Origin: an uncultured Collinsella sp.
GTDB taxonomy: Bacteria > Actinomycetota > Coriobacteriia > Coriobacteriales > Coriobacteriaceae
Assembly: GCA_900768435.1 (NCBI GenBank)
Contig: CAAGCW010000014.1
Coordinates: 1 to 14,110 of the forward strand
Length of the DNA: 14,110 bases
Reading direction: 5' to 3'
Part shown: positions 1 to 5,559 of the stretch, piece by piece
How the letters are laid out: every line of letters starts with the position of its first letter
How positions within the stretch are numbered: position 1 is the stretch's first letter
Translations under genes and position numbers: made by a program
The notes under the pieces: generated by a model
What the model was told of the DNA's origin: nothing
What the model saw: the letters and a program-made list of their open reading frames with translations, nothing else
Databases searched by the model: none

Positions 1-18
1 CCGTCCTCCGATCTCCCG

Positions 19-37
19 GGGCCGGCCGGTCCGGCCC
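19..37. repeat. GC-rich hairpin near the left edge
   Basis: GGGCCGG (19-25) and CCGGCCC (31-37) form a perfect 7-bp stem around a 5-nt loop. No T-run follows on either strand, so a Rho-independent terminator is not supported. It may be the end of a gene lying outside the window. Function unknown. Confidence 0.45.
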
Positions 38-50
38 TCAGGGTATCGGA

Positions 51-90
51 TTCCCATATTCATCCGTACATGTACGGATGAATATGGGAA
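51..90. repeat. perfect 40-bp palindrome
   Basis: The half-site TTCCCATATTCATCCGTACA (51-70) is followed without spacer by its exact reverse complement (71-90). Symmetry stops at both ends, because bases 50 and 91 do not pair. There is no loop, so on DNA it could be a dimer-binding site or a cruciform, and as RNA it would form a very stable hairpin. No T-tract follows. It lies in intergenic sequence downstream of the small minus-strand peptide gene. Function unknown. Confidence 0.85.
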
Positions 91-151
91 GTGTTCGGAT
101 GAGGTTGCTAATCAAGGGTCCCTTTGTCCCAGCCTGAAGCGACATTGCCGA

Positions 152-180
152 TTGTCCAAAATGTCATTCGTGGGTAGAAT
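152..180 (+). promoter_or_regulatory. possible plus-strand promoter facing the small peptide gene
   Basis: TTGTCC (152-157, 4 of 6 to TTGACA) and TAGAAT (175-180, 5 of 6 to TATAAT) are separated by 17 bp. A transcript starting near 187 would run toward, and antisense to, the 3' end of the minus-strand peptide gene. A hairpin with a T-rich tail (188-234) lies immediately downstream and could terminate it early. The call rests on box matches only. Confidence 0.3.
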
Positions 181-187
181 GGTGTCG

Positions 188-234
188 ACGGCAGCCCAAG
201 TTCTGGAAAGCTGGGCAGCGCCGTTGCTTGTTTT
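188..234 (+). terminator. hairpin followed by T-rich stretch
   Basis: ACGGC (188-192) pairs with GCCGT (220-224), and GCCCA (194-198) pairs with TGGGC (212-216), with small internal bulges. The plus-strand sequence after it is TGCTTGTTTT. This is a reasonable plus-strand Rho-independent terminator, but no plus-strand gene is visible upstream in the window. Confidence 0.4.
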
Positions 235-236
235 AG

Positions 237-265
237 GGGGTCAACGCCTTAACGGCGGCGACCCC
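237..265. terminator. hairpin enclosing the stop codon of the small peptide gene
   Basis: GGGGTC..CGCC (237-248) pairs with GGCG..GACCCC (254-265), with a 2x2 internal mismatch and a 5-nt loop that contains the TAA stop of the minus-strand peptide gene. The plus-strand side continues TTCTGTT, so it could end transcripts in either direction. The tails are weak, so termination is plausible but not certain. Confidence 0.4.
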
Positions 266-374
266 TTCTGTTACGCTTCGAGCGTTGCTTGAGTGCCTCG
301 GAAAGTCCGATAAGCGTCGTGAGGAGCGAGACCAAAGCAGTCAGGAGCTTCACGAAATCAATCAAATCGGTCAT
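249..374 (-). CDS. small single-pass membrane peptide, type I toxin-like (41 aa)
   Basis: A short reading frame, MTDLIDFVKLLTALVSLL followed by TTLIGLSEALK and a strongly basic tail (QRSKRNRRGRRR). Residues about 7-28 are a hydrophobic helix long enough to span the membrane, and 9 of the last 13 residues are Lys or Arg. The chosen ATG (372-374) sits 8 nt after a strong GGGAGG Shine-Dalgarno; an in-frame ATG two codons upstream would sit only 2 nt from it and is less likely. The Shine-Dalgarno is held in a local hairpin (383-400). The stop codon lies inside another hairpin (237-265). Hydrophobic core, basic C-terminus and masked RBS are the usual look of type I toxins (Fst/TxpA/Ldr style). I do not recognise a specific family, and a small regulatory membrane protein is an alternative. 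Isolated, with no same-strand neighbour close by. Confidence 0.6.
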   Translation of the reverse strand: MTDLIDFVKLLTALVSLLTTLIGLSEALKQRSKRNRRGRRR

Positions 375-382
375 GGGCATCA

Positions 383-400
383 CCTCCCATCAAATGGAGG
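383..400 (-). promoter_or_regulatory. RBS-sequestering hairpin of the small peptide mRNA
   Basis: On the minus-strand mRNA, CCT-CCAT (400-394) pairs with ATGG-AGG (390-383, with one bulged G at 386) around a 3-nt loop. The stem buries the GGGAGG Shine-Dalgarno of the 41-aa peptide. Such stems keep type I toxin mRNAs translationally silent until they are processed or opened. Stem formation is read from sequence; regulation is inference. Confidence 0.55.
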
Positions 401-438
401 GCGCTGCCCGGCACATGGAACTGCCGCCAACAGCAACA

Positions 439-468
439 ATTCTATCAAAGCGCAGTTAAAGATGCGAA
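439..468 (-). promoter_or_regulatory. candidate promoter of the small peptide gene
   Basis: On the minus strand TTCGCA (468-463) and TAGAAT (444-439) are 18 bp apart. The -10 box is good and the -35 weak. It would give a leader of roughly 58 nt containing the RBS-masking hairpin. Low confidence. Confidence 0.3.
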
Positions 469-501
469 TATATGTTCGTGTTTAAAGAAGCTAGTCCCCA
501 C

Positions 502-530
502 TGTGACAACGGGACAGTCCCTTTGTCACA
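502..530. repeat. hairpin repeat with GGGAC/GTCCC core, directly after the HAD gene stop
   Basis: TGTGACAAcGGGAC (502-515) and GTCCCtTTGTCACA (517-530) are inverted arms with one mismatch and a single-base centre. The element abuts the TAA stop (531-533) of the HAD gene. It may act as that gene's transcription end, although no T-run follows on the minus strand. Its core resembles other intergenic hairpins in this window (9342-9376, 12928-12961), which suggests a dispersed REP-like family. Confidence 0.6.
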
Positions 531-1388
531 TTATTCGATGATGGTGCGGGAGTTTTGCTTGCGCATGGTGGCGAGCATGTGTTTGGGGACGGCATGGACC
601 ATGCAGCTGCCGATGGTCACGCTCGCGGCGGCCTTAGCTGCATCGCTTGCGTTTTTGGTCGCGTAGCTGTGGCGGAAACGCTTGAGCATGGCGATGTCGT
701 TGCCGCCGTCTCCATAGACCGCGACCTCGTCCTCGGCAATGCCGTAGTAACCCGCCAGCCAGGCCACGCTCTCGCCCTTGTTGCATGCCGCGTCCGTGAT
801 CTCGAACATCACCGGATCGAACGGCGCGTTGACCACACGGTCCGAGCGCTCGGCAAGATACGCCTTAAGGTCGCGCTCCAGCTCGGGCGAGGTCACGCGA
901 CAATTGATCTTGCACACATCGTGGCGCAAGATGTCGCCGATCGACTGGTCAAAATACTGTTCCTCGTGATACCCGCCACGCGCACGCATGCCACGCATCA
1001 CGATGCGCTTGATGGGGCTGTCCTTTTTAAAGCCCGCCTGGTGCATCTCGAACGAACCACTCGAGAACATGCCATCGGGCGTAGAACAATCAAAACAGAT
1101 ATCCGGAAACTCCTTGAGCAACTCCTCGGTAATCTGGGGGTCGATGGTCCAGGTCTTGAGCACCTCGCCATGGCTGTCGCGCACGATGGATCCGTTGGAG
1201 CAGCAGGCGTCAAGCGCCAGGCCCGTAAAGCCATGCTCGCCGATCGGCAGCGTCGAGCGTCCGGTCGCGGGAACCACGTGCAGGCCAGCCTCGGTCAGCT
1301 CGCGAATGGCGCGGCGGATGGTCCCATCCGCCTCGTGCAGGGCGTTCAGCAGCGTTCCGTCTAAGTCACTCGCGAACATCTTGATCAT
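531..1388 (-). CDS. Cof-type HAD-superfamily phosphatase (285 aa)
   Basis: A haloacid-dehalogenase hydrolase of the Cof/IIB group, soluble Mg-dependent enzymes that mostly dephosphorylate sugar phosphates, nucleotides or cofactor intermediates such as FMN or PLP. Motif I is DLDGTLL, with nucleophile Asp8 and acid/base Asp10. Motif II is Thr42 in PATGRS. Motif IV is GDGGND at 226-231, preceded by a KGE lysine region (motif III). The insertion between motifs II and III is the C2 cap typical of Cof proteins, and 285 aa is normal length. The ATG at 1388 has AGGGAGGT 7 nt upstream; the internal Met4 is too close to it. Substrate cannot be told from sequence. It appears to have its own promoter (-10 at 1417-1422) and is not obviously co-transcribed with the MFS gene. 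Confidence 0.9.
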   Translation of the reverse strand: MIKMFASDLDGTLLNALHEADGTIRRAIRELTEAGLHVVPATGRSTLPIGEHGFTGLALDACCSNGSIVRDSHGEVLKTWTIDPQITEELLKEFPDICFDCSTPDGMFSSGSFEMHQAGFKKDSPIKRIVMRGMRARGGYHEEQYFDQSIGDILRHDVCKINCRVTSPELERDLKAYLAERSDRVVNAPFDPVMFEITDAACNKGESVAWLAGYYGIAEDEVAVYGDGGNDIAMLKRFRHSYATKNASDAAKAAASVTIGSCMVHAVPKHMLATMRKQNSRTIIE

Positions 1389-1416
1389 GGGCGTACCTCC
1401 CTTTCGTCTGCACGAT

Positions 1417-1422
1417 ATTGTA
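1417..1422 (-). promoter_or_regulatory. -10 box for the HAD phosphatase gene
   Basis: TACAAT on the minus strand, 29 nt before the start codon, giving a leader of about 22 nt with a strong SD. It sits inside a small inverted repeat (CGTCT 1404-1408 ... AGACG 1422-1426), which could be an operator. No convincing -35 box was found. Confidence 0.4.
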
Positions 1423-1490
1423 GACGAGCAGGAGGACTGGGAACGACGGGGTAAGCAAACCTTGCTCGAGGGCTTACACCGCCCAAGGCT

Positions 1491-2759
1491 TTACTCGCCC
1501 GCCCCCTTGCGTTCAAACATGCCGAGCAAAAGAGCGACGAGCACGCCGGCAGCGACCATCGCCGCCATAACGACCGCAGGCGTTGCCATGTCGTATGCGT
1601 AGCCATAAACCATCTGCCCTATCGGAGTGGTACACGAAAGCAGCAGGTAAACAACCGAGAGAGCCTTCCCCCTCACTCCTCTTGCAGCCTCACGCTGCAC
1701 ACGCCCAATAAGCTCGATCGAAGCAACATTGGCCCACAGCATCACCCAGAACATGCCGAGCGAATAAGCGATGCATGCGGCCCATGCGGGCGCGCCGGTC
1801 GCCAACGACATCCAAACCGGAACAACACCAAGAGTCGACAACAGGATGTATCGCCCCATATGCCCCGCGTTGAACCTATGCGGCGACACGCCGACCATAA
1901 GTCCGCCAACAAGCCCACCGGCCCCGGCCGCCCCCTCAATGAGGCCAACCCATTGAACGGGCGCCCCGAGATGCACTGAAACGACAACGGGGGCACCCAA
2001 CGAGGCACCCGCGAGCGCCAGGTTGAACAGCGCTGCCAGCAAAACGGTGAGCAACAGCGTTTGTTTTGCCCCAAAGAAAGCAATCGCATCACGTAGGCCG
2101 AGATCGGGGCCCTGGCCTTTTTTCGCATCTCTTTCTTTGTTGCATGAAGGCGCCCGAGAAACCAGCGTGCCAACAATTACGGAGACGGCAAAGCCTAAAG
2201 ATGCCACGGCGCCCGCGCCATCGATTCCAGCCCAGCCGTAAAGGGCCGCCCCGGCAAAGGGGCCCAGGATGTTTGCCCCCATCGTGACTTGAGAAGCCCA
2301 GGCGCATCCTCGCTCAACCTGATCTTCACCCAACAGCTCGGGAATAGCGGCCTGAACCGCAGGTTTGCAGATTGCCTGAGCGGTATAGTCGGTACACAGC
2401 AACGCTATTGTCGACGCGACGCAGCCAAACGCGTTCCGGCACAGAGGCATGCAAGCAGCCACCGCCGCGAGCGCCATCCCAAGAACGCTGAAGATGCGAC
2501 CGCAATCCGCGCGGTCCGCAAGCACACCGCCCAAAGGCGTTGCCGCAAGATAAGGAAGAAAGGACACCGCCCCCACAAGGCCATATGCGGAGGCAGAGCC
2601 CGTCTCGTCCAGCACATAAAGCGGATAAGCAAAGCAGAGAACGGCACTTCCCAGAAGCAAGCATGCCTGGGCCAGCAGCAAGGCGGCAAACCGCCGTGTG
2701 CTCGCGCGGCGGACTGTATCGGCACCCGCCGCGTCAAGTCTTTTCCGCTCGATAGACAT
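1491..2759 (-). CDS. major facilitator superfamily efflux transporter (422 aa)
   Basis: An integral membrane protein with many hydrophobic segments (about 12), consistent with a proton-driven MFS exporter. The loop 2-3 signature is GGVLADRADCGR at about 77-88. The overall look (LLLGSAVLCFAYPLYVLDETG, then FLPYLAATPLGG) matches the MFS_3/MefA-EntS-like drug or siderophore exporters. Length is normal and both halves are present. The ATG at 2759 has GGGGAG 8 nt upstream. The gene lies 107 bp downstream of a same-strand TetR regulator, and the gap holds two copies of an 8-5-8 operator. The nearer operator is 16 bp from the start codon, so TetR repression relieved by a ligand is the likely control. 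Substrate is unknown; a toxic compound, antibiotic or bile component is plausible. Confidence 0.85.
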   Translation of the reverse strand: MSIERKRLDAAGADTVRRASTRRFAALLLAQACLLLGSAVLCFAYPLYVLDETGSASAYGLVGAVSFLPYLAATPLGGVLADRADCGRIFSVLGMALAAVAACMPLCRNAFGCVASTIALLCTDYTAQAICKPAVQAAIPELLGEDQVERGCAWASQVTMGANILGPFAGAALYGWAGIDGAGAVASLGFAVSVIVGTLVSRAPSCNKERDAKKGQGPDLGLRDAIAFFGAKQTLLLTVLLAALFNLALAGASLGAPVVVSVHLGAPVQWVGLIEGAAGAGGLVGGLMVGVSPHRFNAGHMGRYILLSTLGVVPVWMSLATGAPAWAACIAYSLGMFWVMLWANVASIELIGRVQREAARGVRGKALSVVYLLLSCTTPIGQMVYGYAYDMATPAVVMAAMVAAGVLVALLLGMFERKGAGE

Positions 2760-2775
2760 GCAAAGCTCTCCCCAG

Positions 2776-2796
2776 ATACATACTATTGGTATGTAT
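2776..2796. promoter_or_regulatory. TetR operator O1 upstream of the MFS gene
   Basis: A perfect inverted repeat, ATACATAC-TATTG-GTATGTAT, ending 16 bp before the MFS start codon. The position over the probable -10/+1 region fits repression by the adjacent TetR protein. A second near-identical copy 70 bp away supports a real binding site. Confidence 0.75.
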
Positions 2797-2845
2797 TATG
2801 TACAGCCAACTTGCTCCGAGCAGCGCCGTGGCCCTCCTCCACACA

Positions 2846-2866
2846 ATACATACTGTTGGTATCTAT
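2846..2866. promoter_or_regulatory. TetR operator O2
   Basis: ATACATAC-TGTTG-GTATCTAT differs from the nearby perfect copy at one arm base and one spacer base. It begins right after the TetR stop codon (2867-2869). Centre-to-centre spacing between the operators is 70 bp. Confidence 0.7.
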
Positions 2867-3526
2867 CTAGATGTCTGCCGTCCAGGCATTCCAGACCATC
2901 TTGGTAGTCTCGCAAACGTCCTGCCCCAGGTCGATTCCGAGCGCACGGGACATCCTAGAGAGACACTCTGCCCTCGCGAGCATCGCCTCAAGCGAATCGT
3001 TTGGTCTGAATAACGGAATCAGCCAAAGATTCGCAAGGAGCGCTATGGCCTCTGCCGCCTGCTCCGGGTACTCGCATGTGAGAGAGCCATCCGCCACGCC
3101 TTCCCGGATGATGGGCAATAGGTAGCGATTGGCGGACTCATCAAATGTGCCCTGAAACTGAATCGCCAATAAGCGCGAGCTCTTGATGGGGTCGGTAGCG
3201 GGGCTCATACGTCGCCACAGCTCTACCTGGGGAACGATCGAATCCGCAGAGTACAGGCGCTGGAGCTTCTGCGCCCCGTCAAGGCGCTGGTCCTCGAAAA
3301 GCTCTTGCCGAGTCTCGACAACGGGAGCCATCGCCCGATCGAAAGCGGCATTGAAAATCTCTTCTTTGCTCTTGAAGTGATGATAGACAGCGCCCTTGGT
3401 CATGCCATCGAGACGATCAACGATATCTTGGATGCTCGTTCCCTCGTAGCCCTGTGCGCAGAATAGCTCCAGCGCCGCATCGAGAATCTTCGCGACCGTC
3501 TCCTCGGGATATTTATTGCGACCCAT
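2867..3526 (-). CDS. TetR-family transcriptional regulator (219 aa)
   Basis: The N-terminal helix-turn-helix is unmistakable: VAKILDAALELFCAQGYEG, then TSIQDIVDRL, then TKGAVYHHFKSKEEIF (residues about 11-58). The rest is the ligand-binding and dimerisation domain, which is too variable to indicate a ligand. I start it at the ATG at 3524-3526 (MGRNKYPEET), because TetR proteins normally begin 5-10 residues before the HTH core. An upstream in-frame ATG at 3562 would add 12 residues (MRHKTCVADGRI) and lies close to a TAAAAT -10-like box, so a leaderless longer form is possible. It is encoded just upstream of, and on the same strand as, the MFS exporter, with two matching operators between them. 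No copy of the operator lies at its own start, so simple autorepression is not evident. Confidence 0.88.
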   Translation of the reverse strand: MGRNKYPEETVAKILDAALELFCAQGYEGTSIQDIVDRLDGMTKGAVYHHFKSKEEIFNAAFDRAMAPVVETRQELFEDQRLDGAQKLQRLYSADSIVPQVELWRRMSPATDPIKSSRLLAIQFQGTFDESANRYLLPIIREGVADGSLTCEYPEQAAEAIALLANLWLIPLFRPNDSLEAMLARAECLSRMSRALGIDLGQDVCETTKMVWNAWTADI

Positions 3527-3534
3527 AATCCGTC

Positions 3535-3586
3535 CATCCGCAACGCAAGTCTTGTGCCTCATTACAGTATTTTAACGTTGCGGATG
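3535..3586. repeat. inverted repeat spanning the tetR start region
   Basis: CATCCGCAACG (3535-3545) and CGTTGCGGATG (3576-3586) are perfect 11-bp arms around a 30-bp AT-richer spacer that holds the likely tetR promoter. It could be a regulator site or a hairpin between the PII gene and tetR on the minus-strand transcript. Confidence 0.6.
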
Positions 3587-3600
3587 ACAGACGGTCGGTC

Positions 3601-3939
3601 CTACACCGCGGCGGGGCCGCGTTCGCCGGTGCGGATGCGGATGACTTCCTCGACCGGCTCGACCCAGATCTTGCCGTCGCCGACGGCACCGGTGCGAGCG
3701 GCGTTGCAGACGATCTCGACGATACCGTCGACATGCTCGTCGGCACAGATGAGGGTGAACTGCACCTTAGGAATCGTGTTGACGAGCAGCTCGTTGCCGC
3801 GCACGTATTCCTTCCAGCCATGTTGCGCGCCGCAGCCCTGCACCTGGTTGATGGTCATGCCGCAAACATCGGCAGCAAACAGCGCGTCTTTGAGAACCTC
3901 GAGCTTTTCCTGACGGACGATAGCCGTGATCTTTTTCAT
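3601..3939 (-). CDS. glnB: PII-family nitrogen regulatory protein (112 aa)
   Basis: A complete PII signal protein, a trimer that senses 2-oxoglutarate, ATP and ADP and usually gates the Amt channel or controls nitrogen enzymes. It starts MKKITAIVR, has the T-loop frame GCGAQHGWKEYVRGNE (35-50), a conserved PKV at 57-59, the B-loop TGAVGDGKIWV and the C-loop IRTGERG. Length matches the family. The start is set by an AGAGGA SD. It lies downstream of amt on the same strand, the classic amtB-glnK pairing, so its main job is probably Amt control; glnK would be an equally good name. Residue 51, Tyr in uridylylated or adenylylated PII proteins, is Leu here, and residue 49 (Ser in cyanobacteria) is Asn, so the usual covalent modification is not possible. 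Gln39 and Lys58 are kept. Confidence 0.93.
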   Translation of the reverse strand: MKKITAIVRQEKLEVLKDALFAADVCGMTINQVQGCGAQHGWKEYVRGNELLVNTIPKVQFTLICADEHVDGIVEIVCNAARTGAVGDGKIWVEPVEEVIRIRTGERGPAAV

Positions 3940-3962
3940 AGTGAATTCCTCTCAATAATCAA

Positions 3963-4084
3963 CGCATCCCTTGCATGGGACGCGGGTTTCCCAGGCGCCG
4001 CAGATTGCCGTGAAAGAGGAGCGAAGCGTACTTAAGTACGTGAGCGACGATTGAACGGCAAGGTGCGGTGGCTGGGAAACCCGC
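3963..4084. repeat. structured inverted-repeat element between amt and the PII gene
   Basis: Two 30-base arms (3982-4011 and 4055-4084) match at 26 positions, including an uninterrupted 13-base outer end (GCGGGTTTCCCAG / CTGGGAAACCCGC). The 43-bp centre holds a perfect 14-bp palindrome, CGTACTTAAGTACG (4027-4040). A smaller hairpin (3963-3984, 7 of 8 pairs) abuts it on the PII side. The right arm ends in the first base of the amt stop. It may be an attenuator or processing site between amt and glnB, or a MITE-like dispersed repeat; no target-site duplication is visible. Confidence 0.8.
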
Positions 4085-5361
4085 TAGTCAAGTCCGGAGA
4101 ACGAAGGGTACGCGCTCTCGCCGTGCTGGCTCGCATCCAGGCCCAGCGCCTCGTCGGCTTCGTCCACGCGTAGACTGCCGTGGAACAGCGCCCTGACCAC
4201 CGCAGCGATCACCAAGTCGAGCACCAGCACAATAACGACCGTCACCACAATGCCCAGGATCTGCGAGATGAGCAGCGACACGTCGCCCGTATAGAACAGG
4301 CCGCCCTTACCGGTCCACGAGAGCTCCGGCACGCAGAACAGCCCCGTGAGCACGCCGCCCAAGATGCCGCCGATGCCATGGCAACCAAACGCATCGAGCG
4401 CGTCGTCGTAGCCAAACTTGGTCTTAAGATGGCTGATGGCCAGGTAGCAGACGGGAGACACGATCAAGCCCATGACCAGCGCAGCCCACGGCTCGACAAA
4501 GCCCGCACCCGGCGTGACCACCACAAGGCCCGCGACCAGACCGGTGCTGGCACCCACCAGCGTGGGGCGACCGGTATGCACGCGCTCGACGGCAAGCCAC
4601 GAGACCATGCCCGCCGCGCTGGCCGTCACGGTGTTGAGGATGGCGAGCGCCGCCACGGCGTCGGCCTTAAACTCGCTGCCGCCGTTAAAGCCAAACCAGC
4701 CAAACCAAAGCAGACCGGCACCCAGCGCCACAAACGGCACGTTATGCGGACGGTAGCTCACCATGCCAAAACCGCGACGACGGCCGAGCATTAAACAAAG
4801 GATCAGGCCCGTAAGTCCCGACGAAATGTGCACCACGTCGCCGCCGGCAAAGTCGAGCGCGCCGATGATGTCACCGATAAAGGAGCCCTCGCCGCCCCAG
4901 ACCATGTGGGCGAGCGGCGCATAGACCACGAGCAGCCAAATGCCCAGGAAGGCCGTCATGGCGCCAAACTTAACGCGTCCGGCCAGACTGCCCGTGACGA
5001 TAGCAGCCGTGATCATGGCAAACGCCATCTGGAAGGCGATGTTGATGATCTGCGGGTAGACGGCACCATCCGCGGCATTGCCCTCGGCCGCCTGCAGCAC
5101 CTGGTTGAGCACCGGCAGGCACAGCAGCTGGTCAAGGCCTCCAATAAACGGGCTCGAACCGTCACCGCCATAGGCCAGCGACCAGCCGGCAACAATCCAC
5201 AGCACACCGACCAGCCCAATGGCGCTAAAGCACATAAGCATGGTGTTTATGACATTTTTGCGCCTAGACAGGCCACCATAGAAAAACGCCAGACCCGGTG
5301 TCATTAAAAACACGAGCATGGTGCAGATGAGCATAAACGTTGTCGATCCCGTATCGTACAT
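4084..5361 (-). CDS. amt: ammonium transporter, Amt family (425 aa)
   Basis: A trimeric membrane channel for ammonium. About 11 hydrophobic segments are readable from LICTMLVFLMTPGLAFFYGGL (9-31) onward. The pore histidine pair is present: His178 in GGDVVHISSG and His328 in DAFGCHGIGG. The GLLWFGWFGFNGGSE segment (216-230) is the Amt signature. The cytosolic tail ends LGLDASQHGESAYPSF, the usual coupling tail. I start it at the ATG at 5359-5361 because GGGGGAG lies just before it and MYDTGSTTFM fits the family N-terminus. The longer frame from 5418 adds 19 non-conserved residues without a good SD. The PII gene follows 144 bp downstream on the same strand, so PII gating is expected. A structured repeat separates the two genes. 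Confidence 0.95.
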   Translation of the reverse strand: MYDTGSTTFMLICTMLVFLMTPGLAFFYGGLSRRKNVINTMLMCFSAIGLVGVLWIVAGWSLAYGGDGSSPFIGGLDQLLCLPVLNQVLQAAEGNAADGAVYPQIINIAFQMAFAMITAAIVTGSLAGRVKFGAMTAFLGIWLLVVYAPLAHMVWGGEGSFIGDIIGALDFAGGDVVHISSGLTGLILCLMLGRRRGFGMVSYRPHNVPFVALGAGLLWFGWFGFNGGSEFKADAVAALAILNTVTASAAGMVSWLAVERVHTGRPTLVGASTGLVAGLVVVTPGAGFVEPWAALVMGLIVSPVCYLAISHLKTKFGYDDALDAFGCHGIGGILGGVLTGLFCVPELSWTGKGGLFYTGDVSLLISQILGIVVTVVIVLVLDLVIAAVVRALFHGSLRVDEADEALGLDASQHGESAYPSFSGLD

Positions 5362-5559
5362 TCGCTCCCCCTTGGTCGCATGAACGTTGTCGGCGCTCAT
5401 GATGCGGCCGAGGGGCAACTGGTGTAGACCAGATACGGCGTTGTTAAACGCTGCGTTGTCGAATGGAAACGGTGCCGCAATCTTGGAAACGCCGCGGCAA
5501 CGGACGCGAAACGAACGGGAAATGCGAGGGCAAGGGAGCCGTGAGCGCGCCCGTCCCAG

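Noticed and set aside
285..666. Two short plus-strand frames (66 and 64 codons)
   Set aside because: The first overlaps the better-supported minus-strand membrane peptide and has no SD; the second runs into the HAD gene in antisense.
555..1364. 269-codon plus-strand open frame
   Set aside because: It lies wholly antisense to the HAD phosphatase, whose motifs are intact. The frame is a by-product of high GC content and its protein has no family features.
5362..5418. Longer N-terminus for the ammonium transporter
   Set aside because: The extra 19 residues are not family-like, and the strong SD lies just before the inner ATG at 5359-5361.
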